Shown: positions 1 through 5,152, numbered from the stretch's first letter. The stretch is DNA of 13,115 nt from an uncultured archaeon (GCA_950073955.1 CATMRH010000028.1:1-13115), one strand, 5' to 3'. Notes: generated from the sequence alone by a model not told the origin. Translations and numbers: made by a program.

Positions 1-2
1 AA

Positions 3-305
3 CCAAGAAGTAACTGGTGGTATCTTGCACCAATTCTTGCAGGAGTGATTGGCGGACTAATCGCATATTTGGTATTGAGAAATGATGATCCTGTTAAAGG
101 TAAAACTTGCGTATGTATTTCAATTACTATAGGAGTTGGACTTATCGGCGGAGTCATATCATATTTTATCTTAAGAAAAGACAATAATTCGAGAGCAAAA
201 TTATTTCTGTATACAGGCATTATTCTTGGAATTTTAGGAATTGTTCTTGGATTCATTGTTGGACCAACAGATATTTTGGATCCTGGCTTTAATGTAAACG
301 TCTAG
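3..305 (+). CDS. C-terminal part of a membrane protein (cut by left edge)
   Basis: The frame is open back to the first full codon in the window, so this is the end of a longer gene; the GTG at 45 is unlikely to be the true start because the residues before it (a Trp-Trp-Tyr-Leu-Ala-Pro run) already look coding. Two hydrophobic hairpins are visible. Each contains a Gly-Gly-hydrophobic segment ending in Leu-Arg-(Asn/Lys)-Asp: LVLRNDD near position 80 and FILRKDN near 175. A third hydrophobic stretch, rich in Ile, Leu and Gly, follows, then a short tail ending DPGFNVNV. I associate this C-terminal membrane tail with thaumarchaeal proteins that carry variable extracellular N-terminal regions; that is recollection, not a search. 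Function unknown. The missing N-terminus would decide what it is. Confidence 0.75.
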   Translation, partial: PRSNWWYLAPILAGVIGGLIAYLVLRNDDPVKGKTCVCISITIGVGLIGGVISYFILRKDNNSRAKLFLYTGIILGILGIVLGFIVGPTDILDPGFNVNV

Positions 306-339
306 AGGCTAAGATGTTCGTAAGTAGAGATTTTTAATA

Positions 340-361
340 TTTCTAAATTCGAATTTTGAAA
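340..361. repeat. 22-nt near-perfect palindrome after the left-edge gene
   Basis: Left half TTTCTAAATTC, right half GAATTTTGAAA, with a single mismatched pair. It lies 35 bases after the stop codon at 303-305 and is preceded by a T-rich stretch. It has the same length and form as the perfect palindrome at 2404-2425. Possible roles are a 3'-end structure or a protein-binding site. Confidence 0.55.
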
Positions 362-373
362 TATAGTAAATAG

Positions 374-386
374 TGACTGTTAGTCA
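374..386. promoter_or_regulatory. Short inverted repeat upstream of TATA box
   Basis: TGACT-GTT-AGTCA, a perfect 5-bp inverted repeat. It lies about 15 bases upstream of the TATA-like element of the gene at 430, where an activator or repressor could bind. Short inverted repeats arise by chance in AT-rich DNA, so this is weak. Confidence 0.25.
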
Positions 387-400
387 TTTGAATTTAGAAT

Positions 401-407
401 CATATAG
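401..407 (+). promoter_or_regulatory. TATA-like box for the gene at 430
   Basis: CATATAG is centred 26 bases before the ATG at 430. That is the normal archaeal TATA-to-start-site distance, so the mRNA would begin at or next to the start codon (leaderless). No Shine-Dalgarno sequence is present. Confidence 0.5.
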
Positions 408-429
408 AACTAGTTTGTGATATTTTATC

Positions 430-879
430 ATGAGTGCGTCTAGAATGCGAGATAATGTTGAAAGATGGTTAACACATGAAGGCCATTCTTTTGAAGAAGT
501 AAAAAATACAGAGAACTCCTTTCAAATTCTTGTAAAGCACGCGGGCCAATACGGAATTCCTGCGGAAATATTTGAACCAAAAGCACAGCTAGGAATTCTA
601 GTTATAGGATCCAAAGTAATCATGAAAAATAAGCAGATTGCCAGATATTTGGGATTTAATGAAGAAGAAAAAGGAATATTCAAGAAAAAGGTATCGGATT
701 TTTGCAATTCAATTCATGCGATTAACAAAATAATAACTGAGGATGGAAAACAAAAGATTGGACTGTATGTTGTATTAGATGACAAAGAAAATATCAATCA
801 ACAAACAGTTTTTGATGCAATAGATAGAGTATCTGAAATGCATGAAAAAGCTGCAAGGTTTTTGATGAAGACATTCTAA
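430..879 (+). CDS. DUF2299-like conserved archaeal protein
   Basis: A soluble 149-residue protein with no signal peptide or membrane segment. It has an N-terminal helix (MRDNVERWLTHEG), a beta-rich middle with short strands around ILVKHAG, IPAEIFEP and LGILVIGSKV, a central charged region (NEEEKGIFKKK), a strand IGLYVVLDD, and a C-terminal helix ending ARFLMKTF. The order of elements and the length match what I remember of the archaeal DUF2299 family, whose biochemical role is not known. The ATG start is supported by a TATA-like box 26 bases upstream. It appears to be a single-gene unit: the previous gene ends 124 bases away and 574 bases without a gene follow. The family assignment is moderate; that the gene is real is nearly certain. 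Confidence 0.8.
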   Translation: MSASRMRDNVERWLTHEGHSFEEVKNTENSFQILVKHAGQYGIPAEIFEPKAQLGILVIGSKVIMKNKQIARYLGFNEEEKGIFKKKVSDFCNSIHAINKIITEDGKQKIGLYVVLDDKENINQQTVFDAIDRVSEMHEKAARFLMKTF

Positions 880-982
880 AAAAAATAGATAATTTATCAG
901 TTTAACAGTGGTCTTACATCCAAAACCCCATCCAAGTCTGTCGTTTTTGTGTGGTTTTATCCCCCTTATTCCAATGTTACAA

Positions 983-1012
983 AGTTTTCTAAAATGACTA
1001 GTTTTCTAAAAT
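983..1012. repeat. 13-nt direct repeat, two copies
   Basis: AGTTTTCTAAAAT occurs at 983-995 and again at 1000-1012, a 17-base period. It is exact but AT-rich. The second copy touches the left 9-bp flank of the element at 1021-1105. Confidence 0.55.
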
Positions 1013-1114
1013 TATGCCTAATCGTTAAACCCCCCTTACAATACACTTCATTTAGACACAATACCATTTTTTCAAAATTGTGTTATTTGAGGGGGGGTTT
1101 AACGCTTATGCCTA
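1012..1114. mobile_element. MITE-like element with inverted ends and direct-repeat flanks
   Basis: The 13-bp sequence CGTTAAACCCCCC at 1023-1035 is matched by its exact reverse complement at 1092-1104. Just outside these, the 9-bp sequence TTATGCCTA occurs at 1012-1020 and 1106-1114 in direct orientation, as a target-site duplication would. The interior is about 56 bases, encodes nothing, and contains a second inverted repeat (ACACAAT at 1056-1062, ATTGTGT at 1077-1083), so the single strand could form a long hairpin. Two bases on the left and one on the right separate the inverted repeats from the flanks. The arrangement is that of a tiny non-autonomous insertion element; no transposase is present. 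A structured intergenic hairpin of other origin is possible. Confidence 0.5.
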
Positions 1115-1190
1115 GATATGAAATGCAACCATCAAACCACCATGCTCTCCCAGCTAAACATGTATGATCTTTTCAAGTTATGTGTAAAAG

Positions 1191-1304
1191 CTAAACCCCT
1201 TGTTTTTTGTCAAAAAATAAACAAAAATGAAGAATATTTTCAGATTAGGATGCTGGAGTTGCCTTATGATACCATATTTTTCCAAAATGGTAGGGGGTTT
1301 TTAG
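1191..1304. repeat. Degenerate second inverted-repeat element
   Basis: CTAAACCCC at 1191-1199 faces GGGGGTTTTTAG at 1293-1304, an imperfect inverted repeat. Inside the right end, ATACCAT at 1269-1275 faces ATGGTA at 1287-1292. The right half (ATACCA, T-run, CAAAAT, G-run, TTT) resembles the right half of the element at 1012-1114, suggesting an older, decayed relative. No clear flanking direct repeat is visible. Confidence 0.35.
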
Positions 1305-1355
1305 TCAAATTTCCGCTGATTTTATGTCATTCTATGTGATAATACCATTAGAGTT

Positions 1356-1398
1356 CAGACCTATCTCTGCCCTTTGTGCCTTCGTTGCACTAGGTCTG
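1356..1398. repeat. Hairpin-forming inverted repeat of unknown role
   Basis: CAGACCTA at 1356-1363 is perfectly complementary to TAGGTCTG at 1391-1398. Inside, GTGC at 1376-1379 pairs with GCAC at 1387-1390, which sits directly against the outer right arm. The loop is GC-richer than the surroundings. It lies upstream of the TATA-like box of the gene at 1454, so it would not be in that gene's leaderless mRNA. It could be a small structured RNA, a relic of a mobile element, or a binding site. Confidence 0.45.
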
Positions 1399-1426
1399 GA
1401 TTTCTTTCTAAAAATTTCGTTTCAAC

Positions 1427-1432
1427 TATATA
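1427..1432 (+). promoter_or_regulatory. TATA box for the gene at 1454
   Basis: TATATA is centred about 25 bases before the ATG at 1454, fitting a leaderless archaeal transcript. Confidence 0.55.
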
Positions 1433-1453
1433 CCAAAATAATTTAGTGTTTTC

Positions 1454-1945
1454 ATGGCAGGATTTGTTGTTGTGATGATAATAGTAGGAATATTTGTTTC
1501 AATGGGAGCTGGAATGTACATGTATTCACAATACCAAACAAACTACATCACAGCAATAGCAGGTGATACAATTACAGTTGGGCCAGTAGAATATGTCATT
1601 ACATTTGAGGGAACACACAATGGAAGTGAGGAGATTAGACCTGAAAACACATTTGTAATGATTGGAATTACTGCAAAAAACACCAGTGATGAAAAAACTC
1701 TGCTAACAGGAGGACAATTTTACATTGTTGATGAAAAAGATCAAAAACACGAGGCAATATATGGAGAAGGAGAATTTTCTTCTAAAGATTTATTCATAGA
1801 ATGGTTAGAACCAAACAAACCAATTGAGATAACAACACAGTTTGATATTTCATTTGACGAAGAATCACAATACAAAATTATTGTAAGACCACAAAAAGAA
1901 CAATCAACTGTAGATACAGCTGTTGTTTGCATAACAAATTGTTGA
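1454..1945 (+). CDS. Membrane-anchored DUF4352-like extracellular protein
   Basis: A 163-residue protein. Residues about 3-26 form one hydrophobic segment (VVVMIIVGIFVSMGAGMYMY) that reads as an uncleaved signal anchor. The rest is an all-beta extracellular domain: a short strand after GDTITVGPVEYVI, then NTFVMIGITAKNTSDE, a loop with GGQFYIVDEKD, and EPNKPIEITTQFDI. That pattern (conserved hydrophobic strands around a V-x-I-x-x-x-N-x-S motif) is typical of DUF4352 immunoglobulin-like domains, which occur on many cell-surface proteins without known catalytic function. Two cysteines near the C-terminus (CITNC) could pair. The ATG start is set by the TATA box 25 bases upstream. The neighbours give no functional hint. 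Confidence 0.8.
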   Translation: MAGFVVVMIIVGIFVSMGAGMYMYSQYQTNYITAIAGDTITVGPVEYVITFEGTHNGSEEIRPENTFVMIGITAKNTSDEKTLLTGGQFYIVDEKDQKHEAIYGEGEFSSKDLFIEWLEPNKPIEITTQFDISFDEESQYKIIVRPQKEQSTVDTAVVCITNC

Positions 1946-2015
1946 TCGGGTGTTTTACAAATCAAAAAAAGTGTCAAATTTTCTTATAGTAAGCGTAGTT
2001 ATGTGTGACTTGTAC

Positions 2016-2022
2016 TATATAA
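2016..2022 (+). promoter_or_regulatory. TATA box for the H1-like gene
   Basis: TATATAA is centred 28 bases before the ATG at 2047. This is the strongest TATA match in the window and suggests a well-expressed leaderless mRNA. It also argues for the ATG at 2047 over the TTG at 2035. Confidence 0.65.
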
Positions 2023-2046
2023 CACGCATAACTTTTGGAAAAAAGT

Positions 2047-2355
2047 ATGGCTATATCTAAAGCTAAAAGAGCAGCAGCAGCTAAAAAAGCAGCACGAACT
2101 CGTAAGAGAAATGCAGCAGCTAAAGTAGCAGCAGCAGCAAAAACAAGTGCATCTCGCAGGAGAAGTGCAGCAGCTAAACGTAGAGCAGCTCCAAAAAGAG
2201 CAGCCCCAAAACGTAGAGCAGCTCCAAAAAGAAAAGCAGCTAAACGTAGAGCAGCTCCAAAAAGAAAGGCAGCTAAACGTAGAGCAGCTCCAAAAAGAAA
2301 GGCAGCTAAACGTAGAGCAGCTCCAAAAAGAAAGGCAGCTAATCGTAGACGATAA
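2047..2355 (+). CDS. Linker-histone-H1-tail-like basic repeat protein
   Basis: A 102-residue protein made almost wholly of Ala, Lys, Arg and Pro, with no acidic and no aromatic residues. The first third (MAISKAKRAAAAKKAART) is Ala/Lys-rich; the rest is built from an 11-residue unit, RRAAPKRKAAK, repeated about five times. Such sequences resemble the disordered tail of eukaryotic histone H1 and of bacterial H1-like proteins, which bind DNA or RNA by charge and compact nucleoids; a role in chromatin or nucleic-acid binding is inferred from composition alone. I place the start at ATG 2047, not the in-frame TTG at 2035, because of the TATA box spacing. It is monocistronic and followed by a T-rich stretch. 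A glutamine/leucine-rich frame through the same repeats is a shadow. Confidence 0.8.
   Translation: MAISKAKRAAAAKKAARTRKRNAAAKVAAAAKTSASRRRSAAAKRRAAPKRAAPKRRAAPKRKAAKRRAAPKRKAAKRRAAPKRKAAKRRAAPKRKAANRRR
2179..2343 (+). repeat. 33-bp in-frame tandem repeat, five units
   Basis: Units start at 2179, 2212, 2245, 2278 and 2311, each opening with CGTAGAGCAGCTCCAAAA. The units at 2245 and 2278 are identical. Those at 2212 and 2311 differ from them by one base, and the unit at 2179 diverges in its second half. A sixth partial start lies at 2344. Near-identity at the DNA level implies recent duplication, so copy number may vary between strains. Confidence 0.9.
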
Positions 2356-2395
2356 ACTGTCTTACTTTCTTTTTTCTATTTTTATAATTTATAAT
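2356..2395 (+). terminator. T-rich termination region after the H1-like gene
   Basis: Pyrimidine- and T-rich runs (CTTACTTTCTTTTTTC, then TTTTTATAATTTATAA) begin directly after the stop codon. Archaeal transcription commonly ends at such T-tracts without a hairpin. Confidence 0.45.
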
Positions 2396-2403
2396 TAATT
2401 ATT

Positions 2404-2425
2404 TTTCTAAACTCGAGTTTAGAAA
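2404..2425. repeat. 22-nt perfect palindrome between convergent genes
   Basis: Left half TTTCTAAACTC, right half its exact complement GAGTTTAGAAA. It lies 10 bases from the stop codon of the minus-strand PPOX gene and about 50 bases after the H1-like gene. It could form a hairpin in either transcript or bind a dimeric protein. It shares its form with 340-361 and its core with 3652-3665. Confidence 0.65.
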
Positions 2426-2434
2426 CATTCTAAA

Positions 2435-2842
2435 TTAATATTCATTCATCTTCAATTCAGGTAAAACAAAAACTTTGATTGGTTTAATTTTTAGAATTAT
2501 TCTTTTTTCATCATCACGTTTGAATGGATAATGTTCACGATTCATGTATTGTTGTGTAAGTTTGTCTGCATGTTTGTATTCATAATCCGGAATCAATTCT
2601 TCAACAGTTCCACGAATTGTTGTCATATCAAGTGGATTGTCTTTTGACACAACAGATACTGCGACACGAGGGTCACGTAGAATATTTTTATGTTTTATTC
2701 TTCCTTCAGCAGTATTTACAAAAATATATCCATCTTCATAGTTTGCCCAAACAGGAGATACTTGTGGAGAGCCATCTTTCATGATTGTTGCAATAAACAC
2801 GAGATTTTTTTTAGAAAATAGTTTTACAGACTTTTCTTGCAA
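2435..2842 (-). CDS. PPOX-family F420/flavin-dependent oxidoreductase-like protein
   Basis: A 135-residue protein of the pyridoxamine-5'-phosphate-oxidase split-barrel fold. Family marks are the N-terminal helix (VKLFSKKN), strand FIATIMKDGSPQVSPVW, strand YIFVNTAEGRIKHKNILRDP, strand VAVSVV and TTIRGTVEEL. In F420-dependent members the TAEGR-x-K-x-x-N and RDPR segments line the cofactor site. The substrate cannot be read from the sequence; thaumarchaea are generally credited with coenzyme F420, so an F420-dependent reductase is the likelier choice over an FMN enzyme. It follows the regulator gene by 12 bases and is probably co-transcribed. The start is a TTG; no ATG or GTG exists before the upstream in-frame stop. 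An ATG-ATG overlapping the regulator's stop is one base out of frame. Confidence 0.8.
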   Translation of the reverse strand: MQEKSVKLFSKKNLVFIATIMKDGSPQVSPVWANYEDGYIFVNTAEGRIKHKNILRDPRVAVSVVSKDNPLDMTTIRGTVEELIPDYEYKHADKLTQQYMNREHYPFKRDDEKRIILKIKPIKVFVLPELKMNEY

Positions 2843-2854
2843 TATTTTTCATCA

Positions 2855-3358
2855 TTATTTCTTTTCAGAATTTTCTAGTACATTTGTCATTGCTCTGTTC
2901 ACAATTTCCACGACTAAATACTGAGAATATTCTTTAGATTTTTTACCATTTGATTTGATAGTTTTTGGCGTCAGACCTTTGATGATTTTTTCAATTTTAG
3001 TTGATGTTTTATCAATTATTTTGGAATATTTCGAATCAAAATCTTCAGGGGTTTGAAAATCCAGTAGTTTAGTTGAAGTGCCATAATATTTTTTTATAGC
3101 ACCTCTTGATTCTTCAATTTTTGCAATTTCAATTAATCCAGAATTCTTAAGAATTTCCAGATGATGGCGGACTGTTGTTAATGCTTTTTTGTATCCTGCC
3201 TTTTTTAGAGCACTTGTTATCTGATCTGCAGAAAGTGCTTGGCGGTATAACATTTCCACAATTTTGGCCCTTCCAGGATCTTCAATTGCACGCGCATGTT
3301 CTATGCTTGTCGTAACTATACGATTTACTTTGATTTGCTTTTCTAATAATGTAGACAT
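2855..3358 (-). CDS. Winged-helix (ArsR-like) transcription regulator
   Basis: A 167-residue protein. Residues about 20-95 form a winged helix-turn-helix: AIEDPGRAKIVEMLYRQALS (helix 1), ADQITSALKK (helix 2), TTVRHHLEILKNSGLIE (recognition helix) and a wing, IAKIEESRGAIKKYYG. ARxIxDPxRxxIxxML and xxVRHHLExLxxxGLI are typical of ArsR-type dimeric repressors. The C-terminal 70 residues (KYSKIIDKTSTKIEKIIKGL and following) are helical and charged, suitable for dimerisation. I see no cysteine pair for metal sensing, so the signal is unknown. It is first in a two-gene unit with the PPOX protein, which it may control, and an inverted repeat overlapping its own probable promoter suggests autoregulation. 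The ATG has a weak AAGGTAA motif upstream. Confidence 0.85.
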   Translation of the reverse strand: MSTLLEKQIKVNRIVTTSIEHARAIEDPGRAKIVEMLYRQALSADQITSALKKAGYKKALTTVRHHLEILKNSGLIEIAKIEESRGAIKKYYGTSTKLLDFQTPEDFDSKYSKIIDKTSTKIEKIIKGLTPKTIKSNGKKSKEYSQYLVVEIVNRAMTNVLENSEKK

Positions 3359-3375
3359 ACTGAGATTACCTTCTT

Positions 3376-3404
3376 ATCTGATCTAAAAGATCCCTGTATC
3401 AGAT
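3376..3404 (-). promoter_or_regulatory. Candidate operator over the regulator's promoter
   Basis: Nested inverted repeats: outer ATCTGAT (3376-3382) with ATCAGAT (3398-3404), inner GATCT (3380-3384) with AGATC (3388-3392). On the minus strand the inner part reads CTTTTAGA, a TATA-like element centred about 28 bases before the ATG at 3358. A repressor bound here would block TBP, as expected for autoregulation by an ArsR-type protein. On the plus strand it is followed by seven T residues, but no gene there would use it as a terminator. Confidence 0.45.
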
Positions 3405-3651
3405 TTTTTTGTCTATTAGCATTAATTTTTTTTTGTTTCAATAAAATTCATACTGCTATCAAAACCATTCTAATTGATACAAGAAATATCGTAACGTATT
3501 CAATAATATTGATACCACTATGATGAATATTGAATCAATAGAATAATTTTGGTAGGGGTTTAGAAATTTTGTAAAATCTCTAAAAAATATCTCAGGAAAA
3601 TTATTTCAGTAATTACCTAACAGAACATTATTTTGTCATTGTCTCAAAAAT

Positions 3652-3665
3652 AAAATTCGAGTTTA
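3652..3665. repeat. Partial palindrome near the purC 3' end
   Basis: The core AAATTCGAGTTT shares the form AAAYTCGARTTT with the palindromes at 340-361 and 2404-2425, but the outer arms are lost. It lies about 40 bases beyond the purC stop, and on the minus strand a T-rich tract (TTTTATTTTT) follows directly, as for an archaeal terminator. Confidence 0.4.
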
Positions 3666-3703
3666 AAGTTAGCTTGTAGTCAACATCACGTTCACAATAA
3701 TAG

Positions 3704-4528
3704 TTACAAAGTTTTTCCTGCAAGTTTCTCATATGCAATAACATAACGCTCTGTCATTTTTGCAATTATCTCTTGTGGAATTTCTGGAGCAACAGGTTCT
3801 TTATCCGCATTTCGTGCATCATCAAATTGTTTTTGATATCCATTAACGGTTAACCAATCACGTAAAAGTTGTTTGTCATATGCTTCTTGAATTTTTCCTA
3901 CTTCAAAAGATTCTTTTGGCCATAAACGATACTCATCAGGACCAATCGAATCACCCAAAGTAATTTCTCCATCTAAAATTCCAAATTCTAATTTCAAATC
4001 TGCCAGGATAAACCCAACACCATCAGCAATTTCTGTCATTTTTTTGTAAATTTCAATTGAAGTTTCTTCTAACCATATGTATTGTTCCTCAGTAACTAAA
4101 CTCATCTCTAGTGCTTTTAATTTATCAATCGGAATGTCGTGTTCTGATTTTGTTGTAGGATCGAAAATTGGTTCTGGAAGTTTTGCAGCTAATGTAGTGT
4201 CAGTACCCTTAGGTAATGTCACTTCACCATTCTTCCATCGGTTTACCAAACTTCCATAGAAATAGCCCCTAACAACACACTCCATTGAAAGCATCTGCAT
4301 CTTTTTTACAATAATCTCGGTATCGGATTCACGTCTGACAAAATGGTTTGGTATGGTTAACTTATTGAACCAAAATTCTGCAAATTTACATAAAACTTCA
4401 CCCTTTCGTGGTATATTTTGCTTGAATTTGACATCATATGCAGAAACTCTATCTGAGAACTTGAAGAGAATTGTATCTTCATCTATATCATAAATGTCCT
4501 TTACTTTACCACTTGTAAGAAACTTCAA
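3704..4528 (-). CDS. purC: SAICAR synthetase (PurC)
   Basis: Phosphoribosylaminoimidazole-succinocarboxamide synthase joins CAIR and aspartate using ATP in cytoplasmic purine synthesis. The 274 residues carry the family's marks in order: GKVKDIY (7-13, ATP loop), FSDRVSAYD (24-32), ECVVRGY (83-89), LPEPIFDPTTKSEHD (117-131), LADLKLEFG (175-183, acidic metal/ATP site) and DSIGPDEYRLWP (193-204). All key blocks are present and the length is in the normal range. The start is a TTG; no ATG or GTG lies between it and the upstream in-frame stop, and a TATA-like GTTAAATC sits about 28 bases upstream, consistent with a leaderless mRNA. It is on the same strand as the purSQLF operon but separated from it by about 1.1 kb. 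The small membrane-protein gene directly upstream may be co-transcribed. Confidence 0.95.
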   Translation of the reverse strand: MKFLTSGKVKDIYDIDEDTILFKFSDRVSAYDVKFKQNIPRKGEVLCKFAEFWFNKLTIPNHFVRRESDTEIIVKKMQMLSMECVVRGYFYGSLVNRWKNGEVTLPKGTDTTLAAKLPEPIFDPTTKSEHDIPIDKLKALEMSLVTEEQYIWLEETSIEIYKKMTEIADGVGFILADLKLEFGILDGEITLGDSIGPDEYRLWPKESFEVGKIQEAYDKQLLRDWLTVNGYQKQFDDARNADKEPVAPEIPQEIIAKMTERYVIAYEKLAGKTL

Positions 4529-4573
4529 ACAATCACACTTGATTTTGATATGATTTAACTGATAGCAAAAAGG

Positions 4574-4960
4574 TCATGAACCCATCATGCCAACCATCTT
4601 TGGCAGTTCACGATATGCTTTGCTGACAAAGATGTCGTTATCAGCACTGATCATCACAAACTCCATAGGATTATCAGGAGGGGGGGAGAGTATGATTTTT
4701 TGTCCTACTTTGAGAGTTTTAAGATCAATGGTATCTCCAGCCCCAAAGTTCACATGAATATTTGTTAAGGGTTGAGAGCCAATATTTTGAATTGTCACTC
4801 TTCCCATAACAAACAGACTTTGTTTGTCTAAAATCGGGTCAACAAAGATATCATATTCTTGAGTGGGAATTGATAATTTCAAAATATCACCACTAAAAAC
4901 TACTGCCGCAATTACAATTGCAGCAACTCCTGCAGCAATAATTATAGTATACTGTTTCAT
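4574..4960 (-). CDS. Small membrane-anchored protein of unknown function
   Basis: 128 residues. An N-terminal hydrophobic segment (residues 5-23, IIIAAGVAAIVIAAVVF) acts as a signal anchor. It is followed by an external beta-rich domain with strands near QEYDIFVDP, SLFVMGRVTIQNIG and LTNIHVNFG, then GDTIDLKTLKVGQKIILSPP. The pattern V-x-I-x-N-x-G-x-x-P-L-x-N-I-x-V resembles small immunoglobulin-like or LEA14/FxLYD-type domains that hold solvent-exposed partners; this is a fold-level guess. The tail is Met/Gly-rich. It ends 45 bases before the purC start and is in the same reading frame, separated by a TGA. The ATG start is clear. No link to purine synthesis is apparent beyond position. Confidence 0.75.
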   Translation of the reverse strand: MKQYTIIIAAGVAAIVIAAVVFSGDILKLSIPTQEYDIFVDPILDKQSLFVMGRVTIQNIGSQPLTNIHVNFGAGDTIDLKTLKVGQKIILSPPPDNPMEFVMISADNDIFVSKAYRELPKMVGMMGS

Positions 4961-5122
4961 GGATTGATGTTGTTTTCGTAATAATTAAGATTGAGTTTTT
5001 AGTTGAAGTTGTAAAGTATTTAAAAATTCAGGCATGGATTTTTTATTTCAAATCTAGTTACGTGTGATTGAATCTTTAACCGATATTGTTAATTAATTAA
5101 AAACTCAGGTGTGAAAAGTGAC

Positions 5123-5129
5123 ATTAAAT
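5123..5129 (+). promoter_or_regulatory. TATA-like box for the 28-residue ORF
   Basis: ATTAAAT is centred 27 bases before the GTG at 5153, the same geometry as at clear genes in this window. Confidence 0.3.
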
Positions 5130-5152
5130 GTGAGTTTTTGTGACTGTTTTGC

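Larger units (their letters stand above)
880..1453. other. 574-base gene-free region with repeats
   Basis: No convincing coding sequence. Two open frames (949-1167 and 1118-1339) have odd composition, overlap each other and run through inverted repeats, so I do not call them. The region holds a 13-nt direct repeat, a MITE-like inverted-repeat element, a second degenerate C-rich/G-rich inverted repeat, a separate hairpin, and the promoter of the next gene. C-runs on one side and G-runs on the other (near 961, 1030, 1195, 1091 and 1293) stand out against the AT-rich background. The whole looks like an accumulation site for small non-autonomous elements. Confidence 0.7.
3359..3703. other. 345-base gene-free region
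   Basis: No open frame on either strand looks coding. It contains the candidate operator/promoter of the regulator (3376-3404), an AT-rich inverted repeat (ATTCAATA at 3498-3505, TATTGAAT at 3528-3535), a solo TGGTAGGGGTTTAG at 3550-3563 that resembles the right end of the repeat element at 1191-1304, and the 3' region of purC with a palindrome-like site at 3652-3665. Confidence 0.6.

Noticed and set aside
888..898. GATAA-T-TTATC hairpin after the DUF2299-like gene
   Set aside because: Only 11 bases, all but two A/T, with no T-run after it; likely chance.
949..1339. Two overlapping open frames (72 and 73 codons) on the plus strand
   Set aside because: They run through inverted repeats, have unusual composition, no promoter at the leaderless distance, and do not resemble proteins.
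2179..2343. CRISPR-like regular repeats
   Set aside because: The repeats are contiguous with no spacers and keep one reading frame; they encode the basic repeat protein.
2147..2398. Frame rich in Gln-Leu repeats inside the H1-like gene
   Set aside because: It is the other reading frame of the 33-bp tandem repeat and has no promoter of its own.
2841..2855. ATG-ATG overlapping the regulator stop as a separate 14-codon peptide
   Set aside because: Too short and plainly out of frame with the PPOX gene; treated as a start-site question instead.
3376..3411. Plus-strand hairpin followed by seven T, like an intrinsic terminator
   Set aside because: No plus-strand gene precedes it; it sits at the promoter of a minus-strand gene, so an operator reading is preferred.
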